Positions 17,203 through 27,449 of a stretch of 64,000 nt of DNA are shown here, piece after piece; the first letter of the stretch is position 1, and each line of letters begins with the position of its first letter. The position numbers were made by a program, and so were the translations under genes. Origin of the DNA: Natronohydrobacter sp. (GTDB lineage: Bacteria > Pseudomonadota > Alphaproteobacteria > Rhodobacterales > Rhodobacteraceae). The notes beneath the pieces are model-generated. The model saw only the letters and a program-made list of their open reading frames with translations, ran no database searches and was not told the DNA's origin. The stretch covers positions 1 through 64,000 of the forward strand of contig JAUVXF010000007.1 in the NCBI GenBank assembly GCA_030603695.1, written 5' to 3'.

Positions 17203-19380
17203 TCACCGCTTCCCCCGCCGTTTCACGCCGCCCCGCTGCCCCGGCCGTCCGGCGGTAGAGCGGGGTTTGACCGCATGATCCACCGCATCCTCGATCACCG
17301 ATTGCCGTGCAAGCGGGTCATCGGCGATGGCAAGCTCTACGGCTTCCAGCCGCTTCACCTCGTCGCGCAGGCGGGCGGCCTCTTCAAATTCCAGATTCTC
17401 GGCGGCCTTGCGCATCTCCAGCCGCAGCCCTTCCAGATGGGCTTGCAAATTCGCGCCCGGTTTCACTTTGTCAACCTTCGCGGTAACGCGGGCCATATCT
17501 GTATCGCCCTGCCACAGACCAGATAGCACATCTTCCACATTCTTGCGCACGGTTGTGGGGGTGATCCCATGGGCCAGATTATAGGCCACCTGCTTTTCGC
17601 GGCGGCGGTTGGTTTCGGCCAAGGCGCGTTCCATGCTGCCGGTAATCCTGTCTGCATACATGATCACGCGCCCGTCGGCATTGCGCGCGGCCCGCCCGAT
17701 TGTCTGCACAAGGCTGGTTTCAGAACGCAGGAACCCTTCCTTATCGGCATCCAGTATAGCCACAAGCCCGCATTCGGGAATATCCAGCCCCTCGCGCAAA
17801 AGGTTGATCCCGATCAGCACATCAAAAGCGCCCAGCCGCAGATCGCGCAAAATCTCTATCCGCTCGATCGTATCAATATCGCTGTGCATATAACGCACGC
17901 GAATCCCCTGTTCATGCAGGTATTCTGTCAGATCCTCTGCCATGCGTTTGGTCAGCACTGTGACAAGAACGCGCAAATCCCTTGCTGCGACCTTGCGGAT
18001 TTCATCCAGCAGATCATCCACCTGCATATGCACGGGCCGGATTTCCACCTCTGGATCAACCAACCCCGTGGGCCGGATTACCTGTTCGGTGAAAATGCCA
18101 CCGGTCTGTTCCAGTTCCCACGCCGCCGGGGTGGCCGATACAAACACCGATTGCGGGCGCATCGCGTCCCATTCCTCAAACTTCAGGGGGCGGTTATCCA
18201 TGCAGCTTGGCAGGCGGAACCCATGTTCCGCCAGCGTAAATTTGCGCCGATAGTCGCCCCGATACATGCCGCCAATCTGGGGCACGGAAACATGGCTTTC
18301 ATCGGCAAAGACAATCGCCGTATCGGGGATGAATTCGAACAGAGTGGGCGGGGGTTCGCCCGGTGCGCGCCCTGTCAGATAACGCGAATAATTCTCGATC
18401 CCGTTGCAAACGCCAGTCGCTTCCAGCATTTCCAGATCAAATTTCGTGCGTTGCTCCAGCCGCTGGGCTTCCAGCAATTTGCCCTCTGCGATCAGCTGGT
18501 CAAGGCGCTGCTGCAATTCCCATTTTATGCCCTTGATCGCCTGCTGCATGGTGGGGCGCGGGGTCACGTAATGGCTGTTGGCATAAATGCGGATTTGCTG
18601 AAAACTGTCCGTTTTCGCACCTGTGAGAGGGTCAAATTCGGTGATTGCCTCCAATTCCTCGCCAAAAAACGATAATTTCCACGCGCGATCTTCAAGGTGG
18701 GCGGGCCAGACCTCTATCACATCGCCGCGCACCCGAAAGCTGCCGCGCTGAAAGGCGGCATCATTGCGGCGGTATTGCTGGGCGACCATATCGGCCAGAA
18801 CCTGCCGCTGGTTATAGCTTTCGCCCACTGTGAAATCCTGCGTCATGGCCGAATATGTCTCGACCGAGCCTATACCATAGATGCAAGAGACAGAGGCCAC
18901 GATGATCACATCATCGCGCTCCAGAAGCGCGCGGGTGGCGGAATGGCGCATCCGGTCGATCTGTTCGTTGATCTGGGATTCTTTTTCTATGTAGGTGTCA
19001 GAGCGCGCGACATAGGCTTCGGGCTGGTAGTAATCATAGTAACTGACAAAATATTCCACGGCGTTATCGGGAAAAAAGCCTTTGAATTCGCCATATAGCT
19101 GCGCGGCAAGGGTTTTGTTGGGGGCAAGGATGATCGCGGGGCGCTGCGTTTCCTCAATGATCTTGGCCATTGTATAGGTCTTGCCCGTGCCAGTGGCCCC
19201 CAAGAGCACCTGATTGCGCTCTCCCTCCTGCACCCCTTGCACCAATTCGGCAATGGCGGTTGGCTGATCGCCTGCGGGCTGGAAAGGGCTGGCCATGCGA
19301 AACCGCCGCCCGCCTTCCAGTTTGGGGCGGGTCAGCACGGCGGGGCGTTCGGCTGGCAGGTTGCTGTTGTTGTGGGGCAT
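17203..19380 (-). CDS. uvrB: Excinuclease ABC subunit B UvrB
   Basis: The 725-residue DNA-repair helicase-like subunit of UvrABC has Walker A GATGTGKT near residue 63, the beta-hairpin region [16 protein letters not shown] (Walker B) and the helicase motif [11 protein letters not shown]-terminal UVR domain ([17 protein letters not shown]) binds UvrC. I chose ATG 19380 because AAGGGA lies 7 bp before it; ATG 19386 is next and a longer frame to 19524 is not supported. No clear SOS box (GTTC-N7-GTTC) was found in the 177-bp gap behind deoA. Confidence 0.96.
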   Translation of the reverse strand: MPHNNSNLPAERPAVLTRPKLEGGRRFRMASPFQPAGDQPTAIAELVQGVQEGERNQVLLGATGTGKTYTMAKIIEETQRPAIILAPNKTLAAQLYGEFKGFFPDNAVEYFVSYYDYYQPEAYVARSDTYIEKESQINEQIDRMRHSATRALLERDDVIIVASVSCIYGIGSVETYSAMTQDFTVGESYNQRQVLADMVAQQYRRNDAAFQRGSFRVRGDVIEVWPAHLEDRAWKLSFFGEELEAITEFDPLTGAKTDSFQQIRIYANSHYVTPRPTMQQAIKGIKWELQQRLDQLIAEGKLLEAQRLEQRTKFDLEMLEATGVCNGIENYSRYLTGRAPGEPPPTLFEFIPDTAIVFADESHVSVPQIGGMYRGDYRRKFTLAEHGFRLPSCMDNRPLKFEEWDAMRPQSVFVSATPAAWELEQTGGIFTEQVIRPTGLVDPEVEIRPVHMQVDDLLDEIRKVAARDLRVLVTVLTKRMAEDLTEYLHEQGIRVRYMHSDIDTIERIEILRDLRLGAFDVLIGINLLREGLDIPECGLVAILDADKEGFLRSETSLVQTIGRAARNADGRVIMYADRITGSMERALAETNRRREKQVAYNLAHGITPTTVRKNVEDVLSGLWQGDTDMARVTAKVDKVKPGANLQAHLEGLRLEMRKAAENLEFEEAARLRDEVKRLEAVELAIADDPLARQSVIEDAVDHAVKPRSTAGRPGQRGGVKRRGKR

Positions 19381-19557
19381 GGGCATTTCCCTTAGGGCGC
19401 TTTGGCGCATAGTTGGGCTTTCGCACCTTGGGTTCAAGGGCAGAATGCGCCATGGCCCCTGTGGCCGCGCCTTTGAGGGCAAGCGCGGCACAGGGGTTTG
19501 GATGGTTTGATCAATCCTTGGCAATCAACGGGCGGTGCCCTGCATGCGCCCGACAGA

Positions 19558-20862
19558 TCACGCCATGCGCGCTAAAACCACAGGGCGGGGCGGGGCAGCA
19601 ATCTGGCCAATCTGGCAAGCGGCGAGAAAAGCGGCGGCCGCGCGCTCTGCCTGCGCATCGGTTGCGGCATGCACGCGCGCAAGTGCCATGCCCGGCATCA
19701 CGCCAGCCCCCTCTGGCAGGATATCTGAAAACCCCACGCGCGGATCAATCCTGTCGGTGGGCTGGCGGCGCCCACCACCAAGGGCAATCACCGCCAAGCC
19801 CAGCGCGCGGGTGGCGTAGCCTGTCACAACCCCGGCCTTGGGGGCGGGTATATCGCGGATTACGGGCGCGGGCGGCAGATGGCGGGCGGGCGCTTCCAGC
19901 AGATCGCGCGGCCCCCCCAGCCCGGCCACCATCCGGGCAAAGCGCTCTGCCGCCGCGCCAGAGGTAAAGGCGCGCTCCAGCGCCACGCGCGCATTTGCCA
20001 GATCGGGGGCAAGCCCCGCCTGCACCAGCCCTTCCGCGCCCAGCGCGCATGTCACCTCCCACAAGCGGGGATCACGCGCGCGCCCGGTCAGGAAATCCAG
20101 CGCCACGGCCACTTCCAGCGCATTGCCCGCCGCCGGGGCCAAGGGCGCGCTCATATCCGTTAGCAGGGCCACCGTGCGGCAACCCGCCCCATTTGCCACA
20201 TCCACCAGCGCGCGCGCCAAAGCCTCTGCCTGTGCCGGGCTGGCCATGAACGCGCCATTGCCACATTTCACATCCAGAACCAGCGCATCCAACCCCGCCG
20301 CCAGCTTTTTGGACAGGATAGACGCCGTGATAAGATCAAGCGATTCCACTGTGGCCGTCACATCGCGCACGGCATAAAAGCGTTTGTCGGCTGGGGCCAG
20401 TTCGGCGGTTTGGCCAATGATCGCGCAACCCACCTGCGCCACAAGGCGGCGCAAGCGGCCCATATCGGGGGCGGTGGTATAGCCGGGAATGGCCTCTAGC
20501 TTGTCCAGCGTGCCGCCCGTATGGCCAAGGCCCCGGCCCGAAATCATGGGCACATAGGCCCCGCAGGCCGCCAGCGCAGGCGCGAGCATGAGAGAGACGG
20601 TATCACCAATCCCGCCCGTGGAATGTTTGTCCAGCACTGGCCCCTGATCCCATGTCAGCACCTGACCGGAATCGCGCATGGCCTCTGTCAGGGCCACGCG
20701 CTCTGCCAGATCCATGCCTTTCAGAACCACGGCCATGGCAAATGCGCCCAGTTGCGCATCCCCCAGATCGCCCGATGTTATCCCGCCCACCAGCGCGCCA
20801 ATCTCGGCGCGGGTCAGGCTGTGGCCATCGCGCTTGCGGCGGATGATTTCCTGATACAACAT
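19558..20862 (-). CDS. deoA: Thymidine phosphorylase DeoA
   Basis: The 434-residue protein has the pyrimidine-nucleoside phosphorylase signature SGRGLGHTGGTLDKLEAIPG (about 105-124) and the phosphate-binding DKHSTGGIGD (about 78-87). It splits thymidine to thymine and deoxyribose-1-phosphate for nucleoside salvage. I prefer ATG 20862 behind GGATGGGG; ATG 20877 adds five residues. uvrB lies 177 bp downstream on the same strand; no gene is visible in that gap. Confidence 0.93.
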   Translation of the reverse strand: MLYQEIIRRKRDGHSLTRAEIGALVGGITSGDLGDAQLGAFAMAVVLKGMDLAERVALTEAMRDSGQVLTWDQGPVLDKHSTGGIGDTVSLMLAPALAACGAYVPMISGRGLGHTGGTLDKLEAIPGYTTAPDMGRLRRLVAQVGCAIIGQTAELAPADKRFYAVRDVTATVESLDLITASILSKKLAAGLDALVLDVKCGNGAFMASPAQAEALARALVDVANGAGCRTVALLTDMSAPLAPAAGNALEVAVALDFLTGRARDPRLWEVTCALGAEGLVQAGLAPDLANARVALERAFTSGAAAERFARMVAGLGGPRDLLEAPARHLPPAPVIRDIPAPKAGVVTGYATRALGLAVIALGGGRRQPTDRIDPRVGFSDILPEGAGVMPGMALARVHAATDAQAERAAAAFLAACQIGQIAAPPRPVVLARMA

Positions 20863-20891
20863 GCAAACCCCATCCATCGCCCCTGTTCAGA

Positions 20892-20918
20892 CTTGCCTTT
20901 CCATGCGCCAAAGGCAAG
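20892..20918. promoter_or_regulatory. 9-bp dyad between deoA and the thioesterase gene
   Basis: CTTGCCTTT-N9-AAAGGCAAG is a perfect inverted repeat centred in the 81-bp divergent intergenic region, 30 bp from the deoA start and 26 bp from the thioesterase start. It could be a shared operator or a leader hairpin. Confidence 0.45.
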
Positions 20919-20943
20919 GCTTCATCCAAAGGGGGACACCGCC

Positions 20944-21351
20944 ATGACAGACCCGCGCATTGCCGCAAGCTTTGCCCGCCAAAGCATGATGACCAGCCTG
21001 CAAGCCCAGCTTGTCAGCGCCCATGGCGGGCGCTGCGTGATAACGGCCCCGCTCTTGCCCGCCTATCAGCAACAACATGGCGCGGCGCATGCCGGTGTGG
21101 CGTTTGCCTTGGGCGATTCTGCGGCGGGCTATGCCGCCCTAAGCCTGATGCCAGAGGGGCAAGAGGTGATGACCGTGGAAATGAAGATCAACCTTCTGTC
21201 GCCCGCCATGGGCGAGAGGCTGGAAGCGATAGGCGACGTGATGCGCGCGGGGCGCAGGCTCAGCGTTGTGCGCGCCGAAGTGGTGGCGCTCCAAGGCGGT
21301 GCGCGCAAGACAGTGGCCCTGTTGCAAGGCACGATGATTGGCGTTTCCTGA
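20944..21351 (+). CDS. PaaI-type hot-dog thioesterase
   Basis: The 135-residue protein is a PaaI/YiiD-like hot-dog domain: HGAAHAGVAFALGDSAAGYA (about 45-64), with the catalytic region around GDSAAG, and VEMKINLLSPAMGERL. It is expected to hydrolyse acyl-CoA thioesters; the substrate is unknown. The ATG at 20944 follows GGGGGACACC. A longer upstream frame is antisense to deoA and not real. Confidence 0.82.
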   Translation: MTDPRIAASFARQSMMTSLQAQLVSAHGGRCVITAPLLPAYQQQHGAAHAGVAFALGDSAAGYAALSLMPEGQEVMTVEMKINLLSPAMGERLEAIGDVMRAGRRLSVVRAEVVALQGGARKTVALLQGTMIGVS

Positions 21352-21414
21352 CAGCTCTGGACAAGGGGCGCGCGGGTAAATATTACACACGTTCATTACC
21401 CGAAAGTGCCCCCT

Positions 21415-22317
21415 ATGCCCACGCGCCCCACCCTTGGAAACTGGATTGGCCTGATCGCCCTGGGGCTGATCTGGGGGGCCTCTTTTCTGGGGGTCGCGAT
21501 CGCGCTGGAGGGGTTCGCACCGGTCTGGCTGGCCGCATTGCGCATTGTGATTGGCGCGCTCACACTCAGCGCGATTGCCGCTGTGCTGAACGTGCGCATC
21601 CCCTTCTCCGGGGGTGTATTTTCCTTTGCAGCAGGGATGGGCGTCTTTTCCAATGCATTGCCGTTCTTTTTGCTGGGCTGGTCGCAACAGCATGTCTCAT
21701 CCGGCTTTGCCGGGATCACGATGGCGGCAATCCCGCTTTTCGTGATCGGGTTTGCGCATTTCCTTATTCCGGGCGAAGGGCTAAGCCGCCAGAAATCGCT
21801 TGGCTTTGCGCTGGGGCTGGTCGGGGTGGGGGTGCTGATCGGGCCGGGGGTGCTGGCGGCCTCTGGATCGGAATTTGAAGGGCTGGCGCGGCTGGGCTGC
21901 CTTGCCGCCGCCCTAAGCTACGCGGTGGGCGCGATACTGACACGGCGCTGCCCCGATGTGCACCCTGTGGGCTTTGGCGTGCTTGCGCTATGGGTGGCCA
22001 GTGCCATCATGCTGCCCGCGGCGCTGATCACAGAAGGGGTGCCGCAGATGCCCGCCATGCGCCCCTTTCTGGCCGTGCTGTATCTGGGCTTGTTGCCCAC
22101 AGGCTATGCCACTTATCTGCTGGTGGGCATTATCCGCAGCGCAGGGCCAAGCTTTTTGTCGCAGGTGAATTATCATGTGCCCGTCTGGTCGGTTTTGCTG
22201 GGGGTGCTGGTGCTGAACGAAGAATTGCCGGGGCGCTTTGTGCTGGCGCTTGGTATCATTATCAGCGGCCTGATGCTGGCACGGCGCAGGCCCCTTCGCA
22301 GCGGTGCTGCCACCTGA
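21415..22317 (+). CDS. EamA/DMT-family transporter
   Basis: The 300-residue protein has about ten membrane helices in two EamA repeats, with GLIWGASFLGVAIALEG near the start, as in the RhaT/EamA group. The substrate is unknown; relatives export amino acids or metabolites. GTG 21406 is an alternative start three codons upstream. The YedK gene follows after 12 bp, so the genes from 21415 to 24821 are probably one transcription unit. Confidence 0.85.
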   Translation: MPTRPTLGNWIGLIALGLIWGASFLGVAIALEGFAPVWLAALRIVIGALTLSAIAAVLNVRIPFSGGVFSFAAGMGVFSNALPFFLLGWSQQHVSSGFAGITMAAIPLFVIGFAHFLIPGEGLSRQKSLGFALGLVGVGVLIGPGVLAASGSEFEGLARLGCLAAALSYAVGAILTRRCPDVHPVGFGVLALWVASAIMLPAALITEGVPQMPAMRPFLAVLYLGLLPTGYATYLLVGIIRSAGPSFLSQVNYHVPVWSVLLGVLVLNEELPGRFVLALGIIISGLMLARRRPLRSGAAT

Positions 22318-22329
22318 TAGGCTTGGCCC

Positions 22330-23001
22330 ATGTGTGGACGCTTTGCCATAACCCTGCCCCATGACGCCATGGCCCGCGCCTTTGGCGCGCAGCCTGCCAA
22401 TGATCTGCCGCAGGGGCCGCGCTATAACATCTGCCCCACCCAAAGCGTCGCTTGCGTGACCAGCCGCGCAGGCAACCGCCAGCTTGCGGCCCTGCGCTGG
22501 GGGTTCTTGCCCGACTGGTATAAAACCGAAACCGCAGGGCCATTGCTGATAAATGCGCGCGCCGAAACACTGGCCAGCAAACCCGCCTTTGCGCAAGCCG
22601 CGCGCATGCGGCGCGGGCTTATCCCGGCAACGGGGTTTTATGAATGGACACAAGATAGCGCAGGCAACCGCCTGCCATGGTATATCTACCCCAAACGGGC
22701 CGAGATGCTGGCCTTTGCCGCGATTTGGCAAATCTGGGAGCAGGGCGAAAAGCGGCTAACCACCTGCGCAATCGTCACCTGTGCCGCCAATGCCGATGTT
22801 GTGCAGATACACCACCGTATGCCCGTCATCCTTGCGCCCGAAGACTGGGCGCTGTGGCTGGGAGAGGCCGGGCATGGGGCCGCGCGGCTGATGCGCCCTG
22901 CCCCGCCCGATGCGCTGGCCGCACACCGCGTGCACCCGCGCGTCAATTCCAACCGCGCCGAAGGGGCTGCACTGATTGCCCCGCTAGGGGCCACGCCATG
23001 A
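22330..23001 (+). CDS. yedK: SOS-response-associated peptidase (SRAP/HMCES, YedK-like)
   Basis: The 223-residue SRAP protein has catalytic Cys2 exposed after Met removal (MCGRFA), the Asn in LINARAET (about 74-81), Glu in GFYEW (about 102-106) and His in HHRMP (about 160-164). Cys2 crosslinks to abasic sites in single-stranded DNA, protecting them. The next gene's ATG overlaps its stop (ATGA at 22998-23001). Confidence 0.93.
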   Translation: MCGRFAITLPHDAMARAFGAQPANDLPQGPRYNICPTQSVACVTSRAGNRQLAALRWGFLPDWYKTETAGPLLINARAETLASKPAFAQAARMRRGLIPATGFYEWTQDSAGNRLPWYIYPKRAEMLAFAAIWQIWEQGEKRLTTCAIVTCAANADVVQIHHRMPVILAPEDWALWLGEAGHGAARLMRPAPPDALAAHRVHPRVNSNRAEGAALIAPLGATP

Positions 23002-24821
23002 CGCGCTTCGCGCCCCTACTGCAACTTGGCCTGATACTGGGGCTATTGGCGCTGGCCTTCTGGCTAAGTGCCGATGCCCAGCACATAGCCGCCGGGATAG
23101 CGCTGTTCCTGTTGGGAATGGTGATGCTGGAGGATGGGTTCAAAGGGCTTGGCGGCTCTGTTCTGGCGCGGGTTTTACAGCGCGCCACAGCCAGCTTGCC
23201 GCGCGCCATGGGCTTTGGCGTGCTGGCCACGACGATCACGCAATCCAGTTCGCTTGTCTCTGTCATCTCTATCTCTTTTCTGAGTGCGGGGCTGATTTCG
23301 CTGCAAGCCGGGCTTGGCATAATCTTTGGCGCCAATCTGGGCACGACATCGGGCGCTTGGCTGATTGCGGGCGTGGGGCTGAAGGTGGATATCGCCGCCT
23401 ATGCCATGCCGCTTCTGGCCTTTGGCGCAGTGCTGATGTTCCAACGCGCAGCCGGCTTGCGCGGCGGGGGCCAGGTGCTGATCGGGATCGGGCTGATCTT
23501 TCTGGGCATTGCCTTTATCAAGGCGGGGTTTGATGCCTTCAGCGCCGGGTTTGATCTGACACGGCTTGCACTGGCCGGGCTGGCCGGGCTGGCTGTCTAT
23601 ACGCTGCTTGGCGCAGCCGCGACAGTTGTAATGCAATCCAGCCATGCCACGATGCTTTTGGTTATCACCGCGCTGGCCAGCGGGCAAATCAGCTATGAAA
23701 ACGCGCTTGCAGTGGCGATTGGTGCGAATATCGGCACAACAGTTACAGCGCTGATCGGCGCGGCTTCGGCCAATTATCAGGGCAAGCGGCTGGCGCTGGG
23801 GCACTTGATTTTCAACCTTGTCACAGCGCTGACAGCGCTGGCGCTGATTACCCCCTTGCGGGGGCTGGTAGATCATATCAGCGATGCGCTTGGTATTGGC
23901 GCGCAGGATTTCGCGCTTCGGCTGGCCGTGTTTCACACGCTGTTCAACCTGATGGGGATCGCGCTGATGCTGCCACTGATGGCACGGCTGGTGCAATTTC
24001 TGGAACGCCGCATTGCCGCGCCTGCCCCCAGTATCAGCCAGCCGCGCTATATCACCGGTGATCTGGGTGATTTTCCCGCCACCATTCTGGCCGCGCTACG
24101 CAATGAATTGCGCCATCTGCGCAGCAACGCCGCCAGCCTGATCTGTGAGGGCCTGAATCTGCGGCTGGAAGATTTGATGCATTCCAAGGATATCCCCCTT
24201 ACCGTGGCGCGTGCGCGCCAGCCCATCAGGCTGGATTTCGAGCGCCACTATGAAGACAAGATCAAAAGCCTGCATGCCGCCATTGTGGATTTTGCCGCCC
24301 AGAAAGCCGCGCTGCCCCTGCCCGTGCCTGCGCTGACACGGTTGCAGGAATTGCGCGATGCCGCTGGCGCTTTGGTGCGGGCCGTCAAGGCCGTGAAGCA
24401 TATGCGCGAGAATGCGCAGCGCTTCACCACGGCAGATATGGGCGAGATATCGCATCTTTATGACAGTCTGCGGATAGACTTGGCCAATGTCCTGACAGAA
24501 ATCGAACGGCTGGACGGCACAGAGCCAGAGGCGCGCTCTGGCTTGGGGGTTGTCGCAGAGCGGCGCGCGCTGGCCGAAGGGGGCCGCAGGGCCACGCGCA
24601 CAGTCGAGGCCGCCTTGCAGACACGGCGCATCACCGCCAGCGATGCAACATCTTTCCTCAATGATTCCGGCTATGCGTTTGAAAGCATGCGCGCGCTTCT
24701 GGATGCCGCCCAACTGATTTACCGCCCCGAAAATGAAGCAGAGGCCGAAATAGAGCGTCTGCTGGAGATGGATGAAGACGAGGAGAAGGGCGGGCCACAA
24801 TCAGAAGATCACTTGTCATAA
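22998..24821 (+). CDS. Na/Pi-cotransporter family protein with PhoU-like C-terminus
   Basis: The 607-residue protein has two inverted NPT2-type repeats, each with a QSS motif: ITQSSSLVSVIS (near 80) and MQSSHATMLL (near 215). The C-terminal 200 residues are helical and PhoU-like. It probably exchanges phosphate with sodium at the inner membrane. The ATG at 22998 is coupled to the yedK stop; the upstream extension of the frame is a shadow of yedK. Confidence 0.88.
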   Translation: MTRFAPLLQLGLILGLLALAFWLSADAQHIAAGIALFLLGMVMLEDGFKGLGGSVLARVLQRATASLPRAMGFGVLATTITQSSSLVSVISISFLSAGLISLQAGLGIIFGANLGTTSGAWLIAGVGLKVDIAAYAMPLLAFGAVLMFQRAAGLRGGGQVLIGIGLIFLGIAFIKAGFDAFSAGFDLTRLALAGLAGLAVYTLLGAAATVVMQSSHATMLLVITALASGQISYENALAVAIGANIGTTVTALIGAASANYQGKRLALGHLIFNLVTALTALALITPLRGLVDHISDALGIGAQDFALRLAVFHTLFNLMGIALMLPLMARLVQFLERRIAAPAPSISQPRYITGDLGDFPATILAALRNELRHLRSNAASLICEGLNLRLEDLMHSKDIPLTVARARQPIRLDFERHYEDKIKSLHAAIVDFAAQKAALPLPVPALTRLQELRDAAGALVRAVKAVKHMRENAQRFTTADMGEISHLYDSLRIDLANVLTEIERLDGTEPEARSGLGVVAERRALAEGGRRATRTVEAALQTRRITASDATSFLNDSGYAFESMRALLDAAQLIYRPENEAEAEIERLLEMDEDEEKGGPQSEDHLS

Positions 24822-24879
24822 CACTGTCACAGGCGCATGCTTCTTGTTCTGGCATCGCAAGGTCAGGAAAGGGCACAGC

Positions 24880-25215
24880 ATGGCACATGAGAAACTGGCA
24901 GAAAGACTGGGCGCCTATTACGCAAGGCTGGGCGCGGGCAAGGCGCATAAGATCAAAGCGCGCGATGTGGAAAAAGTGCTGGCAAAACTGCGCGCGCGCC
25001 GCGCCGATCTGGCAGAGGATACGCCCGACAAGCCAGAGAAGGCCGCACGCTTGCACACCAAGATCAGCACGGCAGATGAATTGATCGGCCGCGCTGAATG
25101 GTTGCTATCGGAATTGACGCGCATGGCCCCGCCACAGGCCGCCCCTGCGGAAGCGGAAGAAATGCCCGCAAGCGAAAACACCACCGCCCCAAGCGCAGAG
25201 GCCAAGCAGGATTGA
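24880..25215 (+). CDS. Hypothetical protein, charged and helical
   Basis: The 111-residue protein is not recognised. Residues 1-80 are rich in Lys, Arg and Ala and look alpha-helical (KIKARDVEKVLAKLRARRAD), and the tail is acidic and Ala/Pro/Glu-rich. It has no signal peptide or membrane segment. GTCAGGAAAGGG lies before the ATG at 24880, and the codon use matches neighbours, so it is probably real. It lies between the Na/Pi transporter and argE. Confidence 0.65.
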   Translation: MAHEKLAERLGAYYARLGAGKAHKIKARDVEKVLAKLRARRADLAEDTPDKPEKAARLHTKISTADELIGRAEWLLSELTRMAPPQAAPAEAEEMPASENTTAPSAEAKQD

Positions 25216-25270
25216 CGCCCTGCGCCCGTGGCTTTAGCCCTGTGGCAAGACTGGCCAAGGGGGAAAGACC

Positions 25271-26455
25271 ATGCAGCCCATGACCGAGGCAGACAGGCTT
25301 GCACGCTGCAAGCAGCTTTTGGCAGAGCTGGTGGCCTTCCCCTCCATCTCTGCCGATGGCAACCGCGCGATAACAGAGCATCTTGCCGGATATCTGCAAG
25401 CCTGCGGTGCGCGGATCTGGCTGCAACCCGATGCGACAGGCACAAAGCTGAACCTTTTTGCCAGCATTGGCCCCGATAGGCCGGGCGGAGTAATCTTGTC
25501 GGGCCATACCGATGTTGTGCCAGTGGCAGACCAACCCTGGAGCAGCGACCCCTTTGAGATGGTCGCGCGCGATGGCAAATTGTTCGGGCGCGGCACATGC
25601 GACATGAAGGGCTTTATCGCTGCCTGCGTGACAATGGCCCCCGAATTTGCGCGCCGCCCGCTGGCCGTGCCGGTGCATTTCGCCTTCACCTATGACGAAG
25701 AAATCGGCTGTTTTGGCGCGCAAGCCCTGACAGAGGAATTGCAGGCGCGCGGCCTGCACCCCGCCGCCGCGATTATTGGCGAACCGTCGCTGATGCAGGT
25801 GATTGATGGCCATAAGGGCTGTTATGAATATACAACATGGTTCACCGGGCTGGAGGGGCATGGTTCTGCCCCCGATCTGGGGGTGAATGCCGTGGAATAT
25901 GCCGCACGCTTTACCATGGCATTGGTGGAATTGCGCGCAGAGTTGAAAGCCCGCGCGCGACAGGATTGCCCCTTTGACCCCCCGCATACCACCATAAACC
26001 CCGGCATGCTGGCGGGCGGACTGGTGCATAACGTCATTCCCGGCAAGGCCCGGCTGGATTGGGAAATGCGCCCTGTGCACCCCTCTGATGCCGAATTCTT
26101 AAAGGCGCGGCTGGCGGCGCTGGTGCAGGATGAATTGCTGCCCGCCATGCGCGCGCGCCATGCAGGGGCCGATATCCAGACCGAAACCGTGGCCGAAGTG
26201 GTGGGGCTGGTGCGCGAGGGGCACAACCCCGCGCGCGATCTGGCAATGGAATTGACAGGTGCAAATGGCGCGGGGCTAGTGCCGTTCGGGACAGAGGCAG
26301 GGCTGTTCCAAGCCATTGGCATTCCAGCCGTGATCTGCGGGCCGGGATCCATTTCGCAGGCGCATAAGCCCGATGAATATCTGGCGCTGGATCAACTGGC
26401 CGCCTGCCTTGGCTTTCTGGACAGGTTGGGCGCGCGGCTGGCGCGCCCGGTGTAG
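25271..26455 (+). CDS. argE: Acetylornithine deacetylase ArgE (M20 family)
   Basis: The 394-residue M20 metallohydrolase has SGHTDVVP (metal His/Asp, about 76-83), GRGTCDMKGF (about 104-113) and the catalytic DEEIGCFGA (about 142-150). It deacetylates N-acetylornithine in arginine synthesis. AAGGGGGAAAG precedes the ATG at 25271; ATG 25280 is possible. Substrate assignment is by family resemblance, and a related deacetylase cannot be fully excluded. Confidence 0.85.
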   Translation: MQPMTEADRLARCKQLLAELVAFPSISADGNRAITEHLAGYLQACGARIWLQPDATGTKLNLFASIGPDRPGGVILSGHTDVVPVADQPWSSDPFEMVARDGKLFGRGTCDMKGFIAACVTMAPEFARRPLAVPVHFAFTYDEEIGCFGAQALTEELQARGLHPAAAIIGEPSLMQVIDGHKGCYEYTTWFTGLEGHGSAPDLGVNAVEYAARFTMALVELRAELKARARQDCPFDPPHTTINPGMLAGGLVHNVIPGKARLDWEMRPVHPSDAEFLKARLAALVQDELLPAMRARHAGADIQTETVAEVVGLVREGHNPARDLAMELTGANGAGLVPFGTEAGLFQAIGIPAVICGPGSISQAHKPDEYLALDQLAACLGFLDRLGARLARPV

Positions 26456-26465
26456 CACCCGTGGC

Positions 26466-27314
26466 TCATAGCTCTTCTGCGTTCAGCCTGCGGCCCAACG
26501 CGCGGCCCACGGATTTGGAAATATCGCTGAATACCGTGTCAAATGCCTGAAACAGGGCGCGATTGAACGCCTGCCCCAGCGGGGTGGATACATAGTCGAT
26601 ATAGGTTTGCAACTCTTCCTCAGTCAGGGGCGCATAGGCCAGCAGGAAGTAGGATTCGCTCCAATCCTCTACATCCAGCCGGATGGAAGGTTCCTGCGCC
26701 CAAACCAGAAACAGCACCTGATCGGCGCTAAGATCACTGGCGGCATCCTCTGCCATCATGCCTGCGTAATAGGCATAGCTTGTGTTCAGGCCCAGAGAGA
26801 CATTCAGCTCTATCAGGTCATTGGCCTCGATGCGGGCGCGCACCAGATCCAAGCGGCGCGCGACGGATGACTCGGGGCGCGCATCGCGCGCCTGAACCAA
26901 GGCCATGCGGGCGATATCATCCACTTCGGGATCAAGCAGTGCCTTGCGCGCCGATATTTCCAGCCGCAAAATCTTTCGCCCCAGATCGGTATTGGCAAAA
27001 TCCAGAGCATCTTGCACCACTTCGGGCTGGCCCTCCAACTCTGCACGCAAACGGGCTGTAAAATCGGCTTCCATCTGGGCGGGCTGGTAAATCTGGGCTA
27101 CATCGCGCTGGAACTGGGCAAGCGCGCGGCCTTCCAGCGTTGTAACCCCATCGGCCATGACAGATTGCAACCCCTCTTCGGCCATGATCTCAAACAGCTC
27201 TGGCAGCAAATAGGCGCGCGCCAAGTCATCGGCTGCGGCAGGGCGTATCGGGGTAATCGCAAAAAGCAGCGCCGCCAGCAGAGCTATGGGGTGCTGCGCG
27301 AAAGTTCTGAGCAT
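26466..27314 (-). CDS. Secreted DUF2059 family protein
   Basis: The 282-residue protein starts at ATG 27314 with a Sec signal peptide, MLRTFAQHPIALLAALLFA ending in PAAA. The mature chain is all-helical and acidic. The C-terminal part (LTEEELQTYIDYVSTPLGQA) matches the DUF2059 pattern. Function is unknown; it is periplasmic. It lies downstream of ugpQ on the same strand, but the hairpin at 27402-27433 between them suggests separate transcription. Confidence 0.78.
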   Translation of the reverse strand: MLRTFAQHPIALLAALLFAITPIRPAAADDLARAYLLPELFEIMAEEGLQSVMADGVTTLEGRALAQFQRDVAQIYQPAQMEADFTARLRAELEGQPEVVQDALDFANTDLGRKILRLEISARKALLDPEVDDIARMALVQARDARPESSVARRLDLVRARIEANDLIELNVSLGLNTSYAYYAGMMAEDAASDLSADQVLFLVWAQEPSIRLDVEDWSESYFLLAYAPLTEEELQTYIDYVSTPLGQAFNRALFQAFDTVFSDISKSVGRALGRRLNAEEL

Positions 27315-27401
27315 GGGTGCCTGTGTCCTTTTGTAACTCCGGGCCATGATAGTCCGGGTTCAGGGCACTGGCCAAACACATTCTTGCGCGGTGCGGGGCT
27401 T

Positions 27402-27433
27402 GGGCAAGGCAGCAGGTGCTACATGCCTTGCCC
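27402..27433. terminator. Hairpin between ugpQ and the DUF2059 gene
   Basis: GGGCAAGGCA (27402-27411) and TGCCTTGCCC (27424-27433) form a perfect 10-bp stem with a 12-base loop, 17 bp past the ugpQ stop. No T run follows on the minus strand. On the plus strand CCGCGTTTTG follows, but no plus-strand gene lies upstream. Confidence 0.5.
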
Positions 27434-27449
27434 CGCGTTTTGCACGCTG

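Noticed and set aside
17092-17526. Possible plus-strand gene controlled by the riboswitch-like element
   Set aside because: The frame starts inside the aptamer-like region and its body is the antisense of conserved uvrB codons, so it is not a credible target gene.
19381-19557. SOS box or small RNA in front of uvrB
   Set aside because: No GTTC-N7-GTTC or GAAC-N7-GAAC pair was found, and there is no hairpin with a T run.
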